A stretch of 64,000 bases of DNA from Hymenobacter cellulosilyticus (lineage in GTDB: Bacteria > Bacteroidota > Bacteroidia > Cytophagales > Hymenobacteraceae). The notes under the pieces were generated by a model. It was not told the origin of the DNA. It made no database searches and saw only the letters and a program-made list of their open reading frames with translations. Where the stretch lies: contig NZ_CP095046.1 of assembly GCF_022919215.1 (NCBI RefSeq), positions 3,772,501 to 3,836,500 on the forward strand, given 5' to 3'. Made by a program: the position numbers and the translations under genes. This document shows, in pieces, positions 1-9,357 of this stretch. The number at the start of each line of letters is the position of its first letter. Position 1 is the first letter of the stretch.

Positions 1-1
1 C

Positions 2-640
2 CTGCTGGTGCCCGGTCCGGCCCTGCGCCTGGCGTATAGCCTGGGGTTGCTGGTGGTGGGCTTGGCGGCTGGCTATTGGCTCCGTAGCAGCCCGAAAGTT
101 GCTCCGGCCTCGGTCGACCAGAAGCAGCTGGCGGCCCTGACCAGCCAGGTAGAGCAGATGCGGCAGGTGATGCTGCTCTCCCTCATCGAAAACCCCTCAG
201 CCACCGAGCGGCTGCGGGCCGTGAGCTACACCAAGGAGCTGAGCGGGGCCAACGACAAGGTAATTGAGGCCCTGCTGAGCACGCTCAACCACGACGAGAA
301 CGTGAATGTGCGCTTGGCTACGCTCGAAGCCCTGGCCCAGCTGGCCCACGAGCCCAAAGTGCGCCTGGGCCTGGTACAAGCTCTCAAAAACCAGGATTCG
401 CCCCTGGTGCAGAGTGCCCTGGCCGACGTGATGGTGCAGCTCCAGGAGCGCCGCTCGGTGCAGCCCCTGCGCCGCCTGCTCCAGCAGCCCGACCTGAACG
501 AGGCCGTCAAAAGCAAGATTAAAGAAAGTATCCAACACCTTTCCACCGGCCGGCCCGCTGCCGCGCCCTCAACCACTGAATCATCCCATGAAGCTACCTA
601 TTCACCCCAGCCTGCTAGTCCTGCTGGTCTTGCTGTCTAG
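2..640 (+). CDS. HEAT-repeat membrane protein, 5' end outside window
   Basis: The frame is open to the left edge, so this is the C-terminal part of a longer protein. A membrane segment (about residues 8-25 of the visible part, LAYSLGLLVVGLAAGYWL) is followed by a short helical linker and two to three HEAT-like helical pairs (residues 60-175). Single-span HEAT proteins of this shape commonly sit between an ECF sigma gene and DUF4097 genes in Bacteroidota, which fits the two genes downstream; an anti-sigma-like role is inference. As read, it overlaps the next start by 53 bp. Adding one C to the CCC at 566-568 would instead end it at 577, 10 bp before the next ATG, so the printed C-terminus is probably wrong. 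Confidence 0.7.
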   Translation: MLVPGPALRLAYSLGLLVVGLAAGYWLRSSPKVAPASVDQKQLAALTSQVEQMRQVMLLSLIENPSATERLRAVSYTKELSGANDKVIEALLSTLNHDENVNVRLATLEALAQLAHEPKVRLGLVQALKNQDSPLVQSALADVMVQLQERRSVQPLRRLLQQPDLNEAVKSKIKESIQHLSTGRPAAAPSTTESSHEATYSPQPASPAGLAV

Positions 641-1457
641 CTGCCAAGCAAAAGCCCAGAAACGCGAATTCCGGGAGCAGGTGAGCCGGGAATTCACCCT
701 CACCGCCGACCCAGGCCGCAGCGTGTTGGCCGTGTATAACATCGACGGGCCGGTGAGCGTGCAGGGCACCAGCGGCAACCAAGTAGTGGTGGAAGTAACC
801 CGCCTTATTCGGGCCGACAACGAGGCCGACTTGGAGCAGGGTAAAAAGGAGGCCGTACCGGGCTTTCTGCAGCGCAACGACAGTATTGTAGCCTACATGG
901 CCGGGCCCTATGACTCCCGGCCCCGCCGCAACGGCCGTCATTTCAACCACGACGACATCAAATACAGCTACACGTTTGAGTACGTTATTAAGGCGCCCAG
1001 CCCGATGCGTCTGAACGTTTCTACCATCAACAACGGCGCCGTTGTGGTGCAGGACGTCAGCGGCCCGCTGCAGGCCCGCAACATCAACGGGCCCGTCACG
1101 CTCAAGAACGTGCAGGGCCCCACCGATGCCGGCACCATCAATGGCAACGTGGAGGCGACTTATGCGCGCAGCCCCGCCGGCAGCTGCCGCTATAGCACTA
1201 TCAACGGTGACATCAAGGTGACGTATCCGGCCGACGTGGCCGCCGACGTGCGCTTCAAAAGCATGCACGGCGAGCTGTATACCGACTTTCCTAACGTGGA
1301 AAACCTGCCGGTGCAGGTGGTGCAGAACAAGGAAAGCAGCACCGGCGGCACCAGGTATAAACTCTCCAAAGGCACGGCCGTGCGGCTGGGTAAGGGCGGC
1401 AATGACTTCCGCTTCGAAACCCTCAACGGCGACGTGACCATTAAACGACGACCCTAA
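588..1457 (+). CDS. DUF4097 beta-helical lipoprotein
   Basis: This 289-residue protein starts with a lipoprotein signal peptide (hydrophobic stretch, then the lipobox LLSSC with the acylated Cys near residue 19). The rest is rich in short beta-strand repeats of the form 'v.ngpV.v..vsG.l.a.niNG', the signature of DUF4097/adhesin-like beta-solenoid proteins, so it is probably anchored in a membrane facing the periplasm or surface. Its stop overlaps the next start (ATGA at 1457), so the pair is translationally coupled. The molecular function of the family is not established. Confidence 0.8.
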   Translation: MKLPIHPSLLVLLVLLSSCQAKAQKREFREQVSREFTLTADPGRSVLAVYNIDGPVSVQGTSGNQVVVEVTRLIRADNEADLEQGKKEAVPGFLQRNDSIVAYMAGPYDSRPRRNGRHFNHDDIKYSYTFEYVIKAPSPMRLNVSTINNGAVVVQDVSGPLQARNINGPVTLKNVQGPTDAGTINGNVEATYARSPAGSCRYSTINGDIKVTYPADVAADVRFKSMHGELYTDFPNVENLPVQVVQNKESSTGGTRYKLSKGTAVRLGKGGNDFRFETLNGDVTIKRRP

Positions 1458-2299
1458 TGAAAAGCTCCTTTTTCCGGCTGCGTGCCGGCGTGTTTCTGCT
1501 TTTACTGCTAAGCTTCACCTGTACTGCCGCGGCCCAAAGCAAAGAGCAGCTGGTGGTACCGCTGAGTGCCCCCGGCAAGCCCGGCCTGCTAAGCGTAAAA
1601 TTGGTCAACGGCTCCATCAGCGTGGTAGGCTACGGCGGTAAAGACGTCGTGGTGGACGTCAGCAGCCCCGGCCGCCGCCAAGACGAGGACGACCGAAACG
1701 AGGACGACAAGGAAAGTACCAAGGGCTTGCGGCGCATTTCCCCAACCCGGGCTTTGACGTGACAATTGAGGAGAAAGACAACAAGGTCTACGTCAAGACC
1801 AACTCCTGGCAGCAGCCTATCCACATGACTGTCAAAGTGCCCCAGCGCTTCTCCCTGCAGCTCAAAACCGTGAATGAGGGAGACATTGTGGTCGAAAACG
1901 TGAGTGGGGAGCTAGAGCTCAGCAACGTGAACGGGGCCGTCATTATGCGGCAGGTTTCGGGCTCGGCAGTAGCCAACACCGTCAATGGCCCATCAGGGCC
2001 TACTTCAAGAACGTAACGGCCGGGGCGCCCATGGCTTTTTCCACTGTCAACGGTGTGGTCGACGTGACGCTGCCCGCCGCGGCCAAGGTGTCCTTGAAGC
2101 TCAAATCAGACCAGGGTGAGGTCTACAGCGACTTTGATCTGGTACCGGAAAAGGCTTCGCCCAAAGTAAACCGGACCGCCCAGAACGGAGTGTACCGCGT
2201 CAGCACCGACAGCTGGACTTACGGCAAGCTCAATGGGGGCGGGCCGAGATTATGATGAAGTCGTTGATGGGCAATATCTATATCCGCAAGGCTAAGTAA
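1457..2299 (+). CDS. Second DUF4097 exported protein (three apparent frameshifts)
   Basis: A paralogue of the preceding gene, with a cleavable signal peptide ending in TAAAQS and the same beta-strand repeats (SGELELSNVNG, STVNGVVDV), ending in GNIYIRKAK. As printed, the frame breaks at CCCC 1740-1743, CCC 1989-1991 and GGGGG 2235-2239. Restoring one base in each run gives one frame of about 281 codons to the TAA at 2299, similar in length to its neighbour. I therefore read it as an intact gene with sequence errors, not a pseudogene. It overlaps the previous gene by one base. Confidence 0.7.
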
Positions 2300-2400
2300 G
2301 CACCCCTGAGGTAGTTGGAGTTTGCCGGTAAGCCTGCATTTTTTGTAACCTTCTGGCCCGGCTTGTCGCTATGGGGGAATACGAAACCAGTGCTCTACCA

Positions 2401-2433
2401 CGCCCGCGGGTTGCTGCAACAACCCCGCGGGCG
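2401..2433. repeat. GC-rich stem-loop
   Basis: A 13-bp stem (CGCCCGCGGGTTG and its complement with one bulged C) around a 5-nt loop, downstream of the DUF4097 pair. There is no clear T tract, so it may stabilise an mRNA end or act as a weak terminator. Confidence 0.5.
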
Positions 2434-2521
2434 TCTTGCGGGCCCGTTTGTGAGTGACGGGCCCCGATACGGTAGAAACCGTCAGCCGCAACTGGGCGAA
2501 ACAGCGGCTGACAACCCCAAG

Positions 2522-2564
2522 AAAGGCGGCCTCTGCACGAGCAGGGGCCGCCTTTCGCTGTTTT
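2522..2564 (+). terminator. Rho-independent terminator before dnaG
   Basis: A perfect AAAGGCGGCC/GGCCGCCTTT stem extended by CTCTGC/GCAGGG, followed within a few bases by TTTT. It separates the DUF4097 operon from dnaG. Confidence 0.65.
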
Positions 2565-2636
2565 AGGCTGGCCGGCCGCCGCCGATTCCCGTCCGGAACT
2601 CCAAACGAAAGCTAGCTTTCTGCCCTGCGAACCTCG

Positions 2637-2644
2637 TACCTTCG
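2637..2644 (+). promoter_or_regulatory. Bacteroidota -7 box TACCTTCG upstream of dnaG
   Basis: Matches TAnnTTYG and lies 46 bp before the proposed TTG start of dnaG. The same variant occurs before ribBA. No -33 element was identified with confidence. Confidence 0.4.
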
Positions 2645-2689
2645 TAGTGCTGTTGCCGCGTCCTCTGAACCTGTTGCTAGAAAGTACCC

Positions 2690-4786
2690 TTGGCTCGTAT
2701 CCCAAAAGAAACCGTTGACCAGATCATTCACCACGCCGACATCGTTGAGGTGGTGGGTGACTTCGTGACCCTGAAGCGCAAGGGTCAGAATATGTGGGCC
2801 TGCTGCCCGTTTCACCACGAAAAGTCGCCGAGCTTTTCGGTAGCCCCGGCCAAGGGCCTTTACAAGTGCTTTGGCTGCGGCAAGGCCGGCGGGGTGGTGC
2901 AGTTCATCATGGACATCGAGGGCACCAGTTACGTGGAAGCCCTCAAGTACCTGGCTAAAAAGTACGCCATTGATATTGAGGAAGAGGAAAAGACGCCCGA
3001 GGAGCAGCTCGTCCAGAACGAGAAGGACTCCCAGTTTATCGTTTCCAACTGGGCCAAGGACCACTACCAGAAGCTGCTCCACGAAACCGAAGAAGGCGAG
3101 AGTATCGGGCTAAGCTACCTGATGCAGCGTGGCCTGAACCAGACCACCATCAAGACCTTTGAGCTGGGCTACTCCCTCGACCAGTGGGACGACCTACTCA
3201 AAGCGGCCCAGAAACAAGGCTTCGAGGCCAAGTACCTCGAGAAAACCGGCCTGACCATCGTGCGTGAGGATGACCCTAACCGGCGCTATGACCGGTTCCG
3301 GGACGGGTCATGTTCCCGATTCACAACGTCTCGGGCCGGGTTATCGGCTTCGGGGCCCGCACGCTCAAGGCCAACGACAAGACGGCCAAGTACCTCAACT
3401 CGCCCGAGTCCGACATTTACCACAAGTCGGATGTGCTCTACGGCTTGTTTCAGGCGCGCCAAGCCATCCGGACCGAGGAAGTGTGCTACCTCGTGGAAGG
3501 CTACCTCGACGTGCTGAGTTTGCACCAGGGTGGCATCAAGAACGTGGTGGCCTCGTCGGGCACGTCGCTCACCGAAAGCCAGATTCGCCTCATCGGGCGC
3601 TACACCGACAACGTGACGGTGCTCTACGACGGCGACGCGGCCGGCATTCGGGCCTCCTTGCGCGGCATCGACATGCTGCTCGAAGGCGCCCTGAACGTGC
3701 GCGTGGTTTTGTTTCCCGACGGCGACGACCCGGACAGCTACATTCGCAAAGTCGGCGACCAGCGCTTCAAGGAATACCTGGACAAGAACAGCCAGGACTT
3801 TATTTCCTTTAAAACCCGCTTGGTGTCGCAGGAGGCGGCCCACGACCCAGTGAAGAAGGCTGAAGCCATCCGGGAAGTGCTCCAGAGCATAGCCAAGGTG
3901 CCCGACCCGATCAAGCGGCAGGTGTTTTTGCAGCAAACCAGCACCACCTTCGCCATCGACGAGCAGGTGCTCATCACCGAGTACAACAAGCTCGTTAAGA
4001 AGGACTCCCAGCGCGCCGCCCCAGCAGCGGGCAGGGCGGCCAAGGAAATCAAAGCAGCAGTGGGAGCGGGGCCGGCAGCCGGCCCCAGTCGGGTAGCCGC
4101 CCATATTCAGCCCCGGCAGGCAATTACCAACAGCCGGCCGCCAGCGGGGCCTCAGCCCCGAGGAAGAGGCCGAAATGGCCATGTACGGCGCCACGCCCGA
4201 TGAGCTGGCCGCGGCCGGCGGCAGCTCAGCCGAGGCCGACACCGACGTAGAGCCCGTGCCCGACGTGCTGCAGGCCTGCGAGCGGGAAGTGGTGCGCCTG
4301 CTGCTGCTCTACGCCGCTCAGCCGCTGACCGAGGAAATGGCCGTGGCCCAGTACATTTTCGGCCAGCTCGAGGAAACTACCATTCAGACCCCAATTTACG
4401 CCGACTTGCTCCAGCTTTGCCGCCAGGAAATGGAGGAAGGGCGCTGGCCCGAGGTGCGCACCTTTATCCAGCACGGGCGCAGCGACATTCGCATGATTGT
4501 CAGTGACCTGGCCACGGAGAAGTACGAGCTCAGCCCCAACTGGAGCACCCACCAAATTTACGTGCCCCGGGAAGTAGACCAGCTCCAGCAAGCCTGCGAC
4601 AATGCCATTCTGCGCCTCAACAAGGTGAACGTGCAGCGGGAGCTGTCCATCCGCCTCGAAGCTCTGCGCCACCCCATGGACGAGCTAGCTTTGCTCGAAA
4701 CCCTGCACACTATCAAGCTGCTCAAGAAGATGGACGATGACCTGGGCAACATGCTCGGCACCGTCATCCCGCGCGGGGCTATGTAA
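2690..4786 (+). CDS. dnaG: DNA primase (three apparent frameshifts)
   Basis: DnaG makes the RNA primers for replication. The N-terminus has the CHC2 zinc finger (CCPFHHEK then YKCFGCG, residues about 40-65), followed by the catalytic core and TOPRIM motifs (VEGYLDVLSL; LYDGDAAG). The C-terminal third is the helical DnaB-interacting region. The start is TTG at 2690, giving MARIPKETVDQI, typical of the family. The frame breaks at GGG 3300-3302, CCCC 4019-4022 and GGGG 4146-4149. Adding one base to each gives a single protein of about 699 residues with a linker rich in Ser, Gly and Gln. An essential gene with three independent breaks is strong evidence for sequencing errors. Confidence 0.93.
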
Positions 4787-4847
4787 ACCCGTCATGTCGA
4801 CTAGCGGGAGACATGAGGTTCATTAACTACTGACAAAACTAACCTGA

Positions 4848-5865
4848 ATGTGGAAACGCGCTAACCTGAGCCGCTTTTTAGTAGCCGTGCTGCTCACCGT
4901 CGGCGGGTTTGCAACGGGTATTTTCGGCTTTATGACCATCGAGGGCTACAACTTCCTCGATGCGCTCTACATGACGATGATTACCATCTCGACGGTCGGC
5001 TTCGGGGAACTGCACCCGCTCTCGGCGCCGGGGCGGCTATTCGTGTCGGTCTACATTTTCTTTAACCTGCTGGTCATTGCCTACCTCGTGTCGGTGCTCA
5101 CGACCTATATCTTTGACGGCGAGCTGCGTACTATTTTCAAGATGTTCAAAACCGATCAGGAAATCCGGGGCTACCACGACCATGTCATCGTCTGCGGCTT
5201 TGGGCGCAACGGCAGCAAGGCTTACCACGAGCTGCGTGCCAACGGGGCCACGGTGGTCGTTGTGGAGCAAAGCCCTGACTTGGTGCGCGAGGCCGACGCT
5301 GCCGGGGCGGGGCCATTGCCACCGTCATCGGCGACGCCACCACCGACGAAACTCTGCTGGCCGCCGGCATCCGCCGGGCCCGGGCCCTGATTACGGCCCT
5401 GCCCAAGGATGCCGACAACGTCTTTGTGGCCCTCACGGCCCGGGAGCTGAATCCCAATTTGAAAATCATTGCCCGCGCCAGCCTCAAAACCTCGGAAAGC
5501 AAGCTGCTGCGGGCCGGGGCCGACTCGGTGGTAATGCCCGACGAAATCGGGGGCTCTCACATGGCCAATCTGGTGATGCGGCCCGAGGTAATTCGCTTTC
5601 TGGAAATGATGAACGGTCTGGGACCCAACAAGCTGCGGCTCGAAGAGCTTAGCTACCGTGAGATTCAGCGCAGCTACCAGGGCCTCAGCATCCGGGAGCT
5701 CGACATTCGCTCCCGCACCGGGGCTAACGTCATTGGCCTCAAGCAAAGCACCGGCGAGTTTATCGTCAGCCCCGGCGCCGATACCCGCCCGGCCCCGGCG
5801 ACGTGCTGCTGGTGCTGGGCACCGAAGAGCAGATCCAGGCCCTGGCCGTCCAGTTCCGAGTGTAG
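4848..5865 (+). CDS. TrkA-linked two-helix K+ channel (two apparent frameshifts)
   Basis: An Ion_trans_2 pore comes first: TM helix at about residues 8-28, pore loop with selectivity filter STVGFGE at about 48-54, second TM at about 60-85. A cytoplasmic RCK module follows: TrkA-N Rossmann fold (HVIVCGFGRNGSKA, a GxGxxG nucleotide-binding loop) and a TrkA-C domain. It should be a ligand-gated potassium channel in the inner membrane. The frame breaks at GGGG 5309-5312 (or the run at 5304-5307) and at GG 5791-5792. Restoring a G at each gives about 339 residues, the usual size, ending at 5865. Confidence 0.85.
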
Positions 5866-5901
5866 AAGGGACACATGTCGTAGAAGTCAGTTTTAATTAC
5901 T

Positions 5902-6013
5902 CTGTCATCCTGAGCTTGCGAAGGACCGTATGGCATACGAACGACAAGCGTAACAAAAAACCGTTCTGACGTAGTAAGGTCCTTCACTCCGCTACGCTGC
6001 GTTCATTATGACA
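5902..6013. repeat. Dispersed inverted-repeat element, CTGTCATCCTGAGC type
   Basis: The left arm begins CTGTCATCCTGAGC and continues GCGAAGGACC; the right arm carries AAGGTCCTTC and ends TTATGACAAG. The same arms form the near-perfect palindrome at 15889-15977. The arms here are degenerate, suggesting an older copy of the family. Confidence 0.6.
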
Positions 6014-6103
6014 AGAGAAATGGGCGGGCTTCCTTAGCCAGCCCGACAGAACGTTCTTTTGCCTGGCCCGGCCAGCAATACCAGCCATCCGGAGCCTTCT
6101 GCG

Positions 6104-6111
6104 TAGCTTTG
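6104..6111 (+). promoter_or_regulatory. Bacteroidota -7 box TAGCTTTG
   Basis: A full match to TAnnTTTG, 39 bp before the GTG at 6151. Because it overlaps the upstream in-frame TTG (6109), it argues that translation begins at 6151. Confidence 0.5.
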
Positions 6112-6150
6112 CCCACCGCTCCGGCTGCTTTCTACCGTTCGTTTTCTTCA

Positions 6151-7377
6151 GTGCACATCCTTCAACTCTGTCCGCGCGTTCCGTTTCCACCCCATGATGG
6201 CGGGGCTATTGCCATGCACGACGTGGCGGCCGGCCTGGCTGCGGCGGGGCACCAGGTGACGGTACTGGCCATCAACACGCCCAAGCACTTTCAGCCCGAT
6301 ACGGTGCTGAGCCATTTGGCCGGCGTGCGCCTCGTGACGGTCCCCGTGGACACCCGCCTTTCGCCGGTGAAGGCCCTGAAAAACCTGCTCGTGGGCCAGG
6401 TGCCCTACAACGTGGAGCGCTTTATCAGCCCTGCCGTGGAGGCCCGGCTGGTGGAGCTCCTGCGCACCGAACAGTTCGACGTGGTGCAGGTGGAAGGCAC
6501 CTTCGTGGCCTGGTACGTGGACGTAATCAAGCGCGAGCAGCCCAGCTTACCGGTGGTGCTGCGGGCGCATAATGTGGAGTACACCATCTGGCAGATGCTG
6601 GCCGAAGGCGAAGCCAACCCGCTCAAGCGCCTGTACCTGCGGCATCTGGCCAAGGGGCTGAAGAAATTTGAGCAAGACTTCCTGCCCCGCTTCGACGCGG
6701 TGGCTGCCATTACCGAGCCCGACCAGCGCCGCCTGCGGGCCCTGGGCTGCGCCGAGCCCGTGGTGTTCGTGCCCGCCGGTGTCGACCTGACCCGCTTCCA
6801 GGTAAATCCGGGTATCCGGGCCAAGCCCCGCACGCTGTTCATGATTGGCTCCCTGGACTGGCTGCCCAATCTGGAAGGCCTCGACTGGTTTCTGGACCAC
6901 GTCTGGCCCCAGGCCCACGAGCTGCTGCCGGAGCTGGAGCTGCACATTGCCGGCAAGAACACGCCCGCTCGCCTGCAGGGCCTGACGAAGAAGAACGTCA
7001 TCGTCCACGGCTTTGTGGAGTCGGCCGCCGAGTTTATGCAGCAGTACGACGTGATGATTGTGCCCCTGCTCTCGGGCGGCGGCATGCGCATAAAGATTAT
7101 TGAAGGCATGGCCCTGGGCAAGTGCATCATCAGCACCGGACTGGGCTCGGAGGGAATTTTTGTGCGCAACGGCTTCGACATTGTGCTCGGCGACGAGCCC
7201 TCGGCCTGGCTTGAGTACCTGCGCCGCTACTGTGCCGGCGAGCTGGATCAACAGGCCATTGGGCAGGAAGCCGCCCGCACCATTGCCCGACTCTACGACA
7301 ACCGCCGGGTCATCGAGGGCTTCGTGGACCTGTACAGCATTGCTTCAACCCGCGTCCAACCCGCCTCCCGCGCCTAA
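6151..7377 (+). CDS. GT4-type glycosyltransferase
   Basis: A 408-residue GT-B enzyme transferring a sugar from a nucleotide donor, probably for cell-surface or exopolysaccharide synthesis. The N-terminal Rossmann domain has the DGGA loop (PFPPHDGGAIAMHD). The C-terminal donor-binding half has VFVPAGVDLTRF, MIGSLDWLPNLEG, GFVESAAEFM and a PLLSGGGMRIKIIEGMA segment containing the E-x7-E-like donor site. I prefer the GTG at 6151 (VHILQLCPRVPFP), since family members begin at this strand and the upstream sequence is a promoter. The next gene starts 14 bp after the stop, so the two form an operon. Confidence 0.85.
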   Translation: MHILQLCPRVPFPPHDGGAIAMHDVAAGLAAAGHQVTVLAINTPKHFQPDTVLSHLAGVRLVTVPVDTRLSPVKALKNLLVGQVPYNVERFISPAVEARLVELLRTEQFDVVQVEGTFVAWYVDVIKREQPSLPVVLRAHNVEYTIWQMLAEGEANPLKRLYLRHLAKGLKKFEQDFLPRFDAVAAITEPDQRRLRALGCAEPVVFVPAGVDLTRFQVNPGIRAKPRTLFMIGSLDWLPNLEGLDWFLDHVWPQAHELLPELELHIAGKNTPARLQGLTKKNVIVHGFVESAAEFMQQYDVMIVPLLSGGGMRIKIIEGMALGKCIISTGLGSEGIFVRNGFDIVLGDEPSAWLEYLRRYCAGELDQQAIGQEAARTIARLYDNRRVIEGFVDLYSIASTRVQPASRA

Positions 7378-7391
7378 GTTCCGCCCTTTCG

Positions 7392-8564
7392 ATGAAGCTG
7401 CTCGTTCTGCTGTCCCGGTTTCCGTACCCGCTTGATAAGGGCGACAAGCTCCGCGCCTTTCACCAGCTGCGCTACCTGGCCCGCCACCACGAAATCTGCC
7501 TGCTCGCCCTCACCGATGAAGCTGTGCCCGAGGAGTCGTATGCCGCCGTGCGGCCCCTGTGCCGGGGCGGCCTGCATGTGCACCAGTTGCGCAAGCCTGG
7601 CATTGCGCTTAATATGGCCCGGGCCCTGGTTAAGGGGCTGCCTGCCCAGGTGGGCTACTTTTACGACGCCGCCGCCCAGCGCCGCCTCGACACGCTGCTG
7701 CAGGAGTTCCGGCCCCAGCACGTGTACTGCCAGCTGATCCGGATGGCCGAGTACCTGCGTCCCCACGCCGGCCAGCTGCCCATGACGCTGGATTATATGG
7801 ACGTATTTTCGGCCGGCATGCAGCGCCGCGCCACCCAGGCCCCGGGCTGGCAGCGGCCCGTCATCAGCCTTGAAGCCCGCCGCCTGCTCGCCTACGAAGC
7901 CACAGTATTTGAGTGGTTTGGGCATCACACCATCATTTCCGACCAGGACCGGCAGCTCATTCACCACGCCCGTCGCCAGCAGATTCACGTGGTGCTCAAT
8001 GGCATTGACACCGACTTTTTCCAGCCCGACGACGCCCGGCCCAAGGACTACGAGCTGGTGTTCTGCGGCAACATGAGCTACCACCCCAACGTGGACGCGG
8101 CCGAGTTTCTGGCCCTCGAAATCCTGCCTCTGGTGCAGCAGCAGCACCCCGGGGCCCGCCTGCTGATTGCCGGCACCACGCCCGTAGCCCGGGTGCTGGC
8201 CCTGGCTTCCGAGGCCGTGGTCATCAGCGGCTGGCTGCCCGATATCCGCGACGCCTACGCTTCGGCCCGGGTATTTGTGGCGCCCATGCGGGTGGGCACA
8301 GGTTTGCAAAACAAGCTGCTCGAAGCCATGGCCATGCGCCTGCCCTGCCTGACTACACCCCTGGCCAACAACGCCCTGCGCGGCGCGCCCAGCCAGGACT
8401 TGCTGGTAGGGGAGTCGGCCGCCGAGCTGGCCGCTGGCATCAGCCAGCTACTCTCGGAACCCGCCTTGGCCGACGCCCTGGCCGCCCGCGGCTTGGAGTT
8501 TGTGCGTCGGCACTACAACTGGGCTGCCGCCACCGGCAAGCTCGAAGCCTTATTCGGGAAGTAA
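7392..8564 (+). CDS. Glycosyltransferase, second of pair
   Basis: A 390-residue GT-B enzyme resembling the Stp1/EpsH-region glycosyltransferases. It begins MKLLVLLSRFPYPLDKGDKLRAFHQ, has the central VLNGIDTDFF motif and ends with the donor-binding segment PMRVGTGLQNKLLEAMAM followed by a helical cap. It lies 14 bp behind a related enzyme and is probably co-transcribed, so the two may add successive sugars to one glycan. The acceptor and sugar cannot be read from sequence. Confidence 0.85.
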   Translation: MKLLVLLSRFPYPLDKGDKLRAFHQLRYLARHHEICLLALTDEAVPEESYAAVRPLCRGGLHVHQLRKPGIALNMARALVKGLPAQVGYFYDAAAQRRLDTLLQEFRPQHVYCQLIRMAEYLRPHAGQLPMTLDYMDVFSAGMQRRATQAPGWQRPVISLEARRLLAYEATVFEWFGHHTIISDQDRQLIHHARRQQIHVVLNGIDTDFFQPDDARPKDYELVFCGNMSYHPNVDAAEFLALEILPLVQQQHPGARLLIAGTTPVARVLALASEAVVISGWLPDIRDAYASARVFVAPMRVGTGLQNKLLEAMAMRLPCLTTPLANNALRGAPSQDLLVGESAAELAAGISQLLSEPALADALAARGLEFVRRHYNWAAATGKLEALFGK

Positions 8565-8647
8565 GGGCGAGTTCCGGCAAGGGGAGAATCAGGTTTTGCG
8601 GCTGAACCCGATGCAGTAAGAGGGTGGTCAAATCCAAATAAGCACTT

Positions 8648-9190
8648 ATGTCCCTGCAGGCCTTCTACGCTCGCCTCGACCAATTCCTGTGCACCGTTGC
8701 CTTGGAGGAGCCTACCAGAGTGCTTGGCTGCTCCGAAGCAGAAATAGCCGCGCAGGAGCATACCTACGGGGTTCGGTTTCCGCTTGCCTACCGCCTGTTT
8801 CTGAAGTGGTGCGGCCGCACTACTTTAAAGTCGCTGGACCAGGATTTCCAGCTCGACTTCCTGGAATACTATTGGGGCTCCGCCCGCGACCTGCTGGCTG
8901 AAAACCAAGCTGTGCTGGAACCCGGCGGCTTTGTGTTTGGCGAATGGCAGGGCTACAACTTCTTTTACTTTCTGCTCGGTTCTGATAATCCGCCGGTCAA
9001 GCTGTGCATGATTAAGTCTGATACCGAGCCTGGGTTAGAGTACACCAACTACGGCCGCTTCACCAATTGGCTGATTGACCGGATCAAATCGATGGTGGAA
9101 ATCCGACAGTCCATTCGGAAAATCAACGTGGATGTACCGGCAGTTTGGGCCGAGCTAGACCAGATAGCCCTAGTAGCCGACTACGCTTAG
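8648..9190 (+). CDS. SMI1/KNR4 (SUKH) family protein
   Basis: A 180-residue protein with the SUKH-superfamily pattern: an N-terminal 'lgcsEaEIaaqEhtYGvrFPlayr.Fl.w.G' block (residues 22-58), then a central WGSARDLLAEN segment and GEWQGYNFFYFLLG strand. SUKH proteins often act as immunity partners of polymorphic toxins, but stand-alone copies are common. No toxin gene is adjacent here: glycosyltransferases lie upstream and ribBA downstream. Cytoplasmic; no signal peptide. Confidence 0.75.
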   Translation: MSLQAFYARLDQFLCTVALEEPTRVLGCSEAEIAAQEHTYGVRFPLAYRLFLKWCGRTTLKSLDQDFQLDFLEYYWGSARDLLAENQAVLEPGGFVFGEWQGYNFFYFLLGSDNPPVKLCMIKSDTEPGLEYTNYGRFTNWLIDRIKSMVEIRQSIRKINVDVPAVWAELDQIALVADYA

Positions 9191-9294
9191 CGCACTGCTA
9201 GCAGTAGGCTTTCCTGATAACGAATTGAAATCCACTTAAAGCCCCGCTACACGGCGCATTTCCATCTCACGCCGAAAAGCCCGCCGAACCCTCG

Positions 9295-9302
9295 TAACTT
9301 CG
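9295..9302 (+). promoter_or_regulatory. Bacteroidota -7 box TAACTTCG before ribBA
   Basis: A TAnnTTCG match 55 bp upstream of the ribBA ATG. No FMN riboswitch hallmark was recognised in the intervening leader. Confidence 0.35.
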
Positions 9303-9357
9303 CGGCGCCATCGGTGGTTATGCTGCCGGGGCATTACTCTCCTGCTCCCCCAATTCC

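Noticed and set aside
2315..2566. 83-codon frame between DUF4097 and dnaG
   Set aside because: It spans two hairpins including a terminator; composition is not protein-like.
2690..4786. Pseudogene cluster explanation for dnaG and the other broken genes
   Set aside because: Essential genes are affected, motifs reappear on adding one G or C, and no stop or missense decay is seen otherwise.
6109..6150. TTG start for the first glycosyltransferase
   Set aside because: It overlaps a TAnnTTTG promoter box, and the extra residues do not fit the family start.
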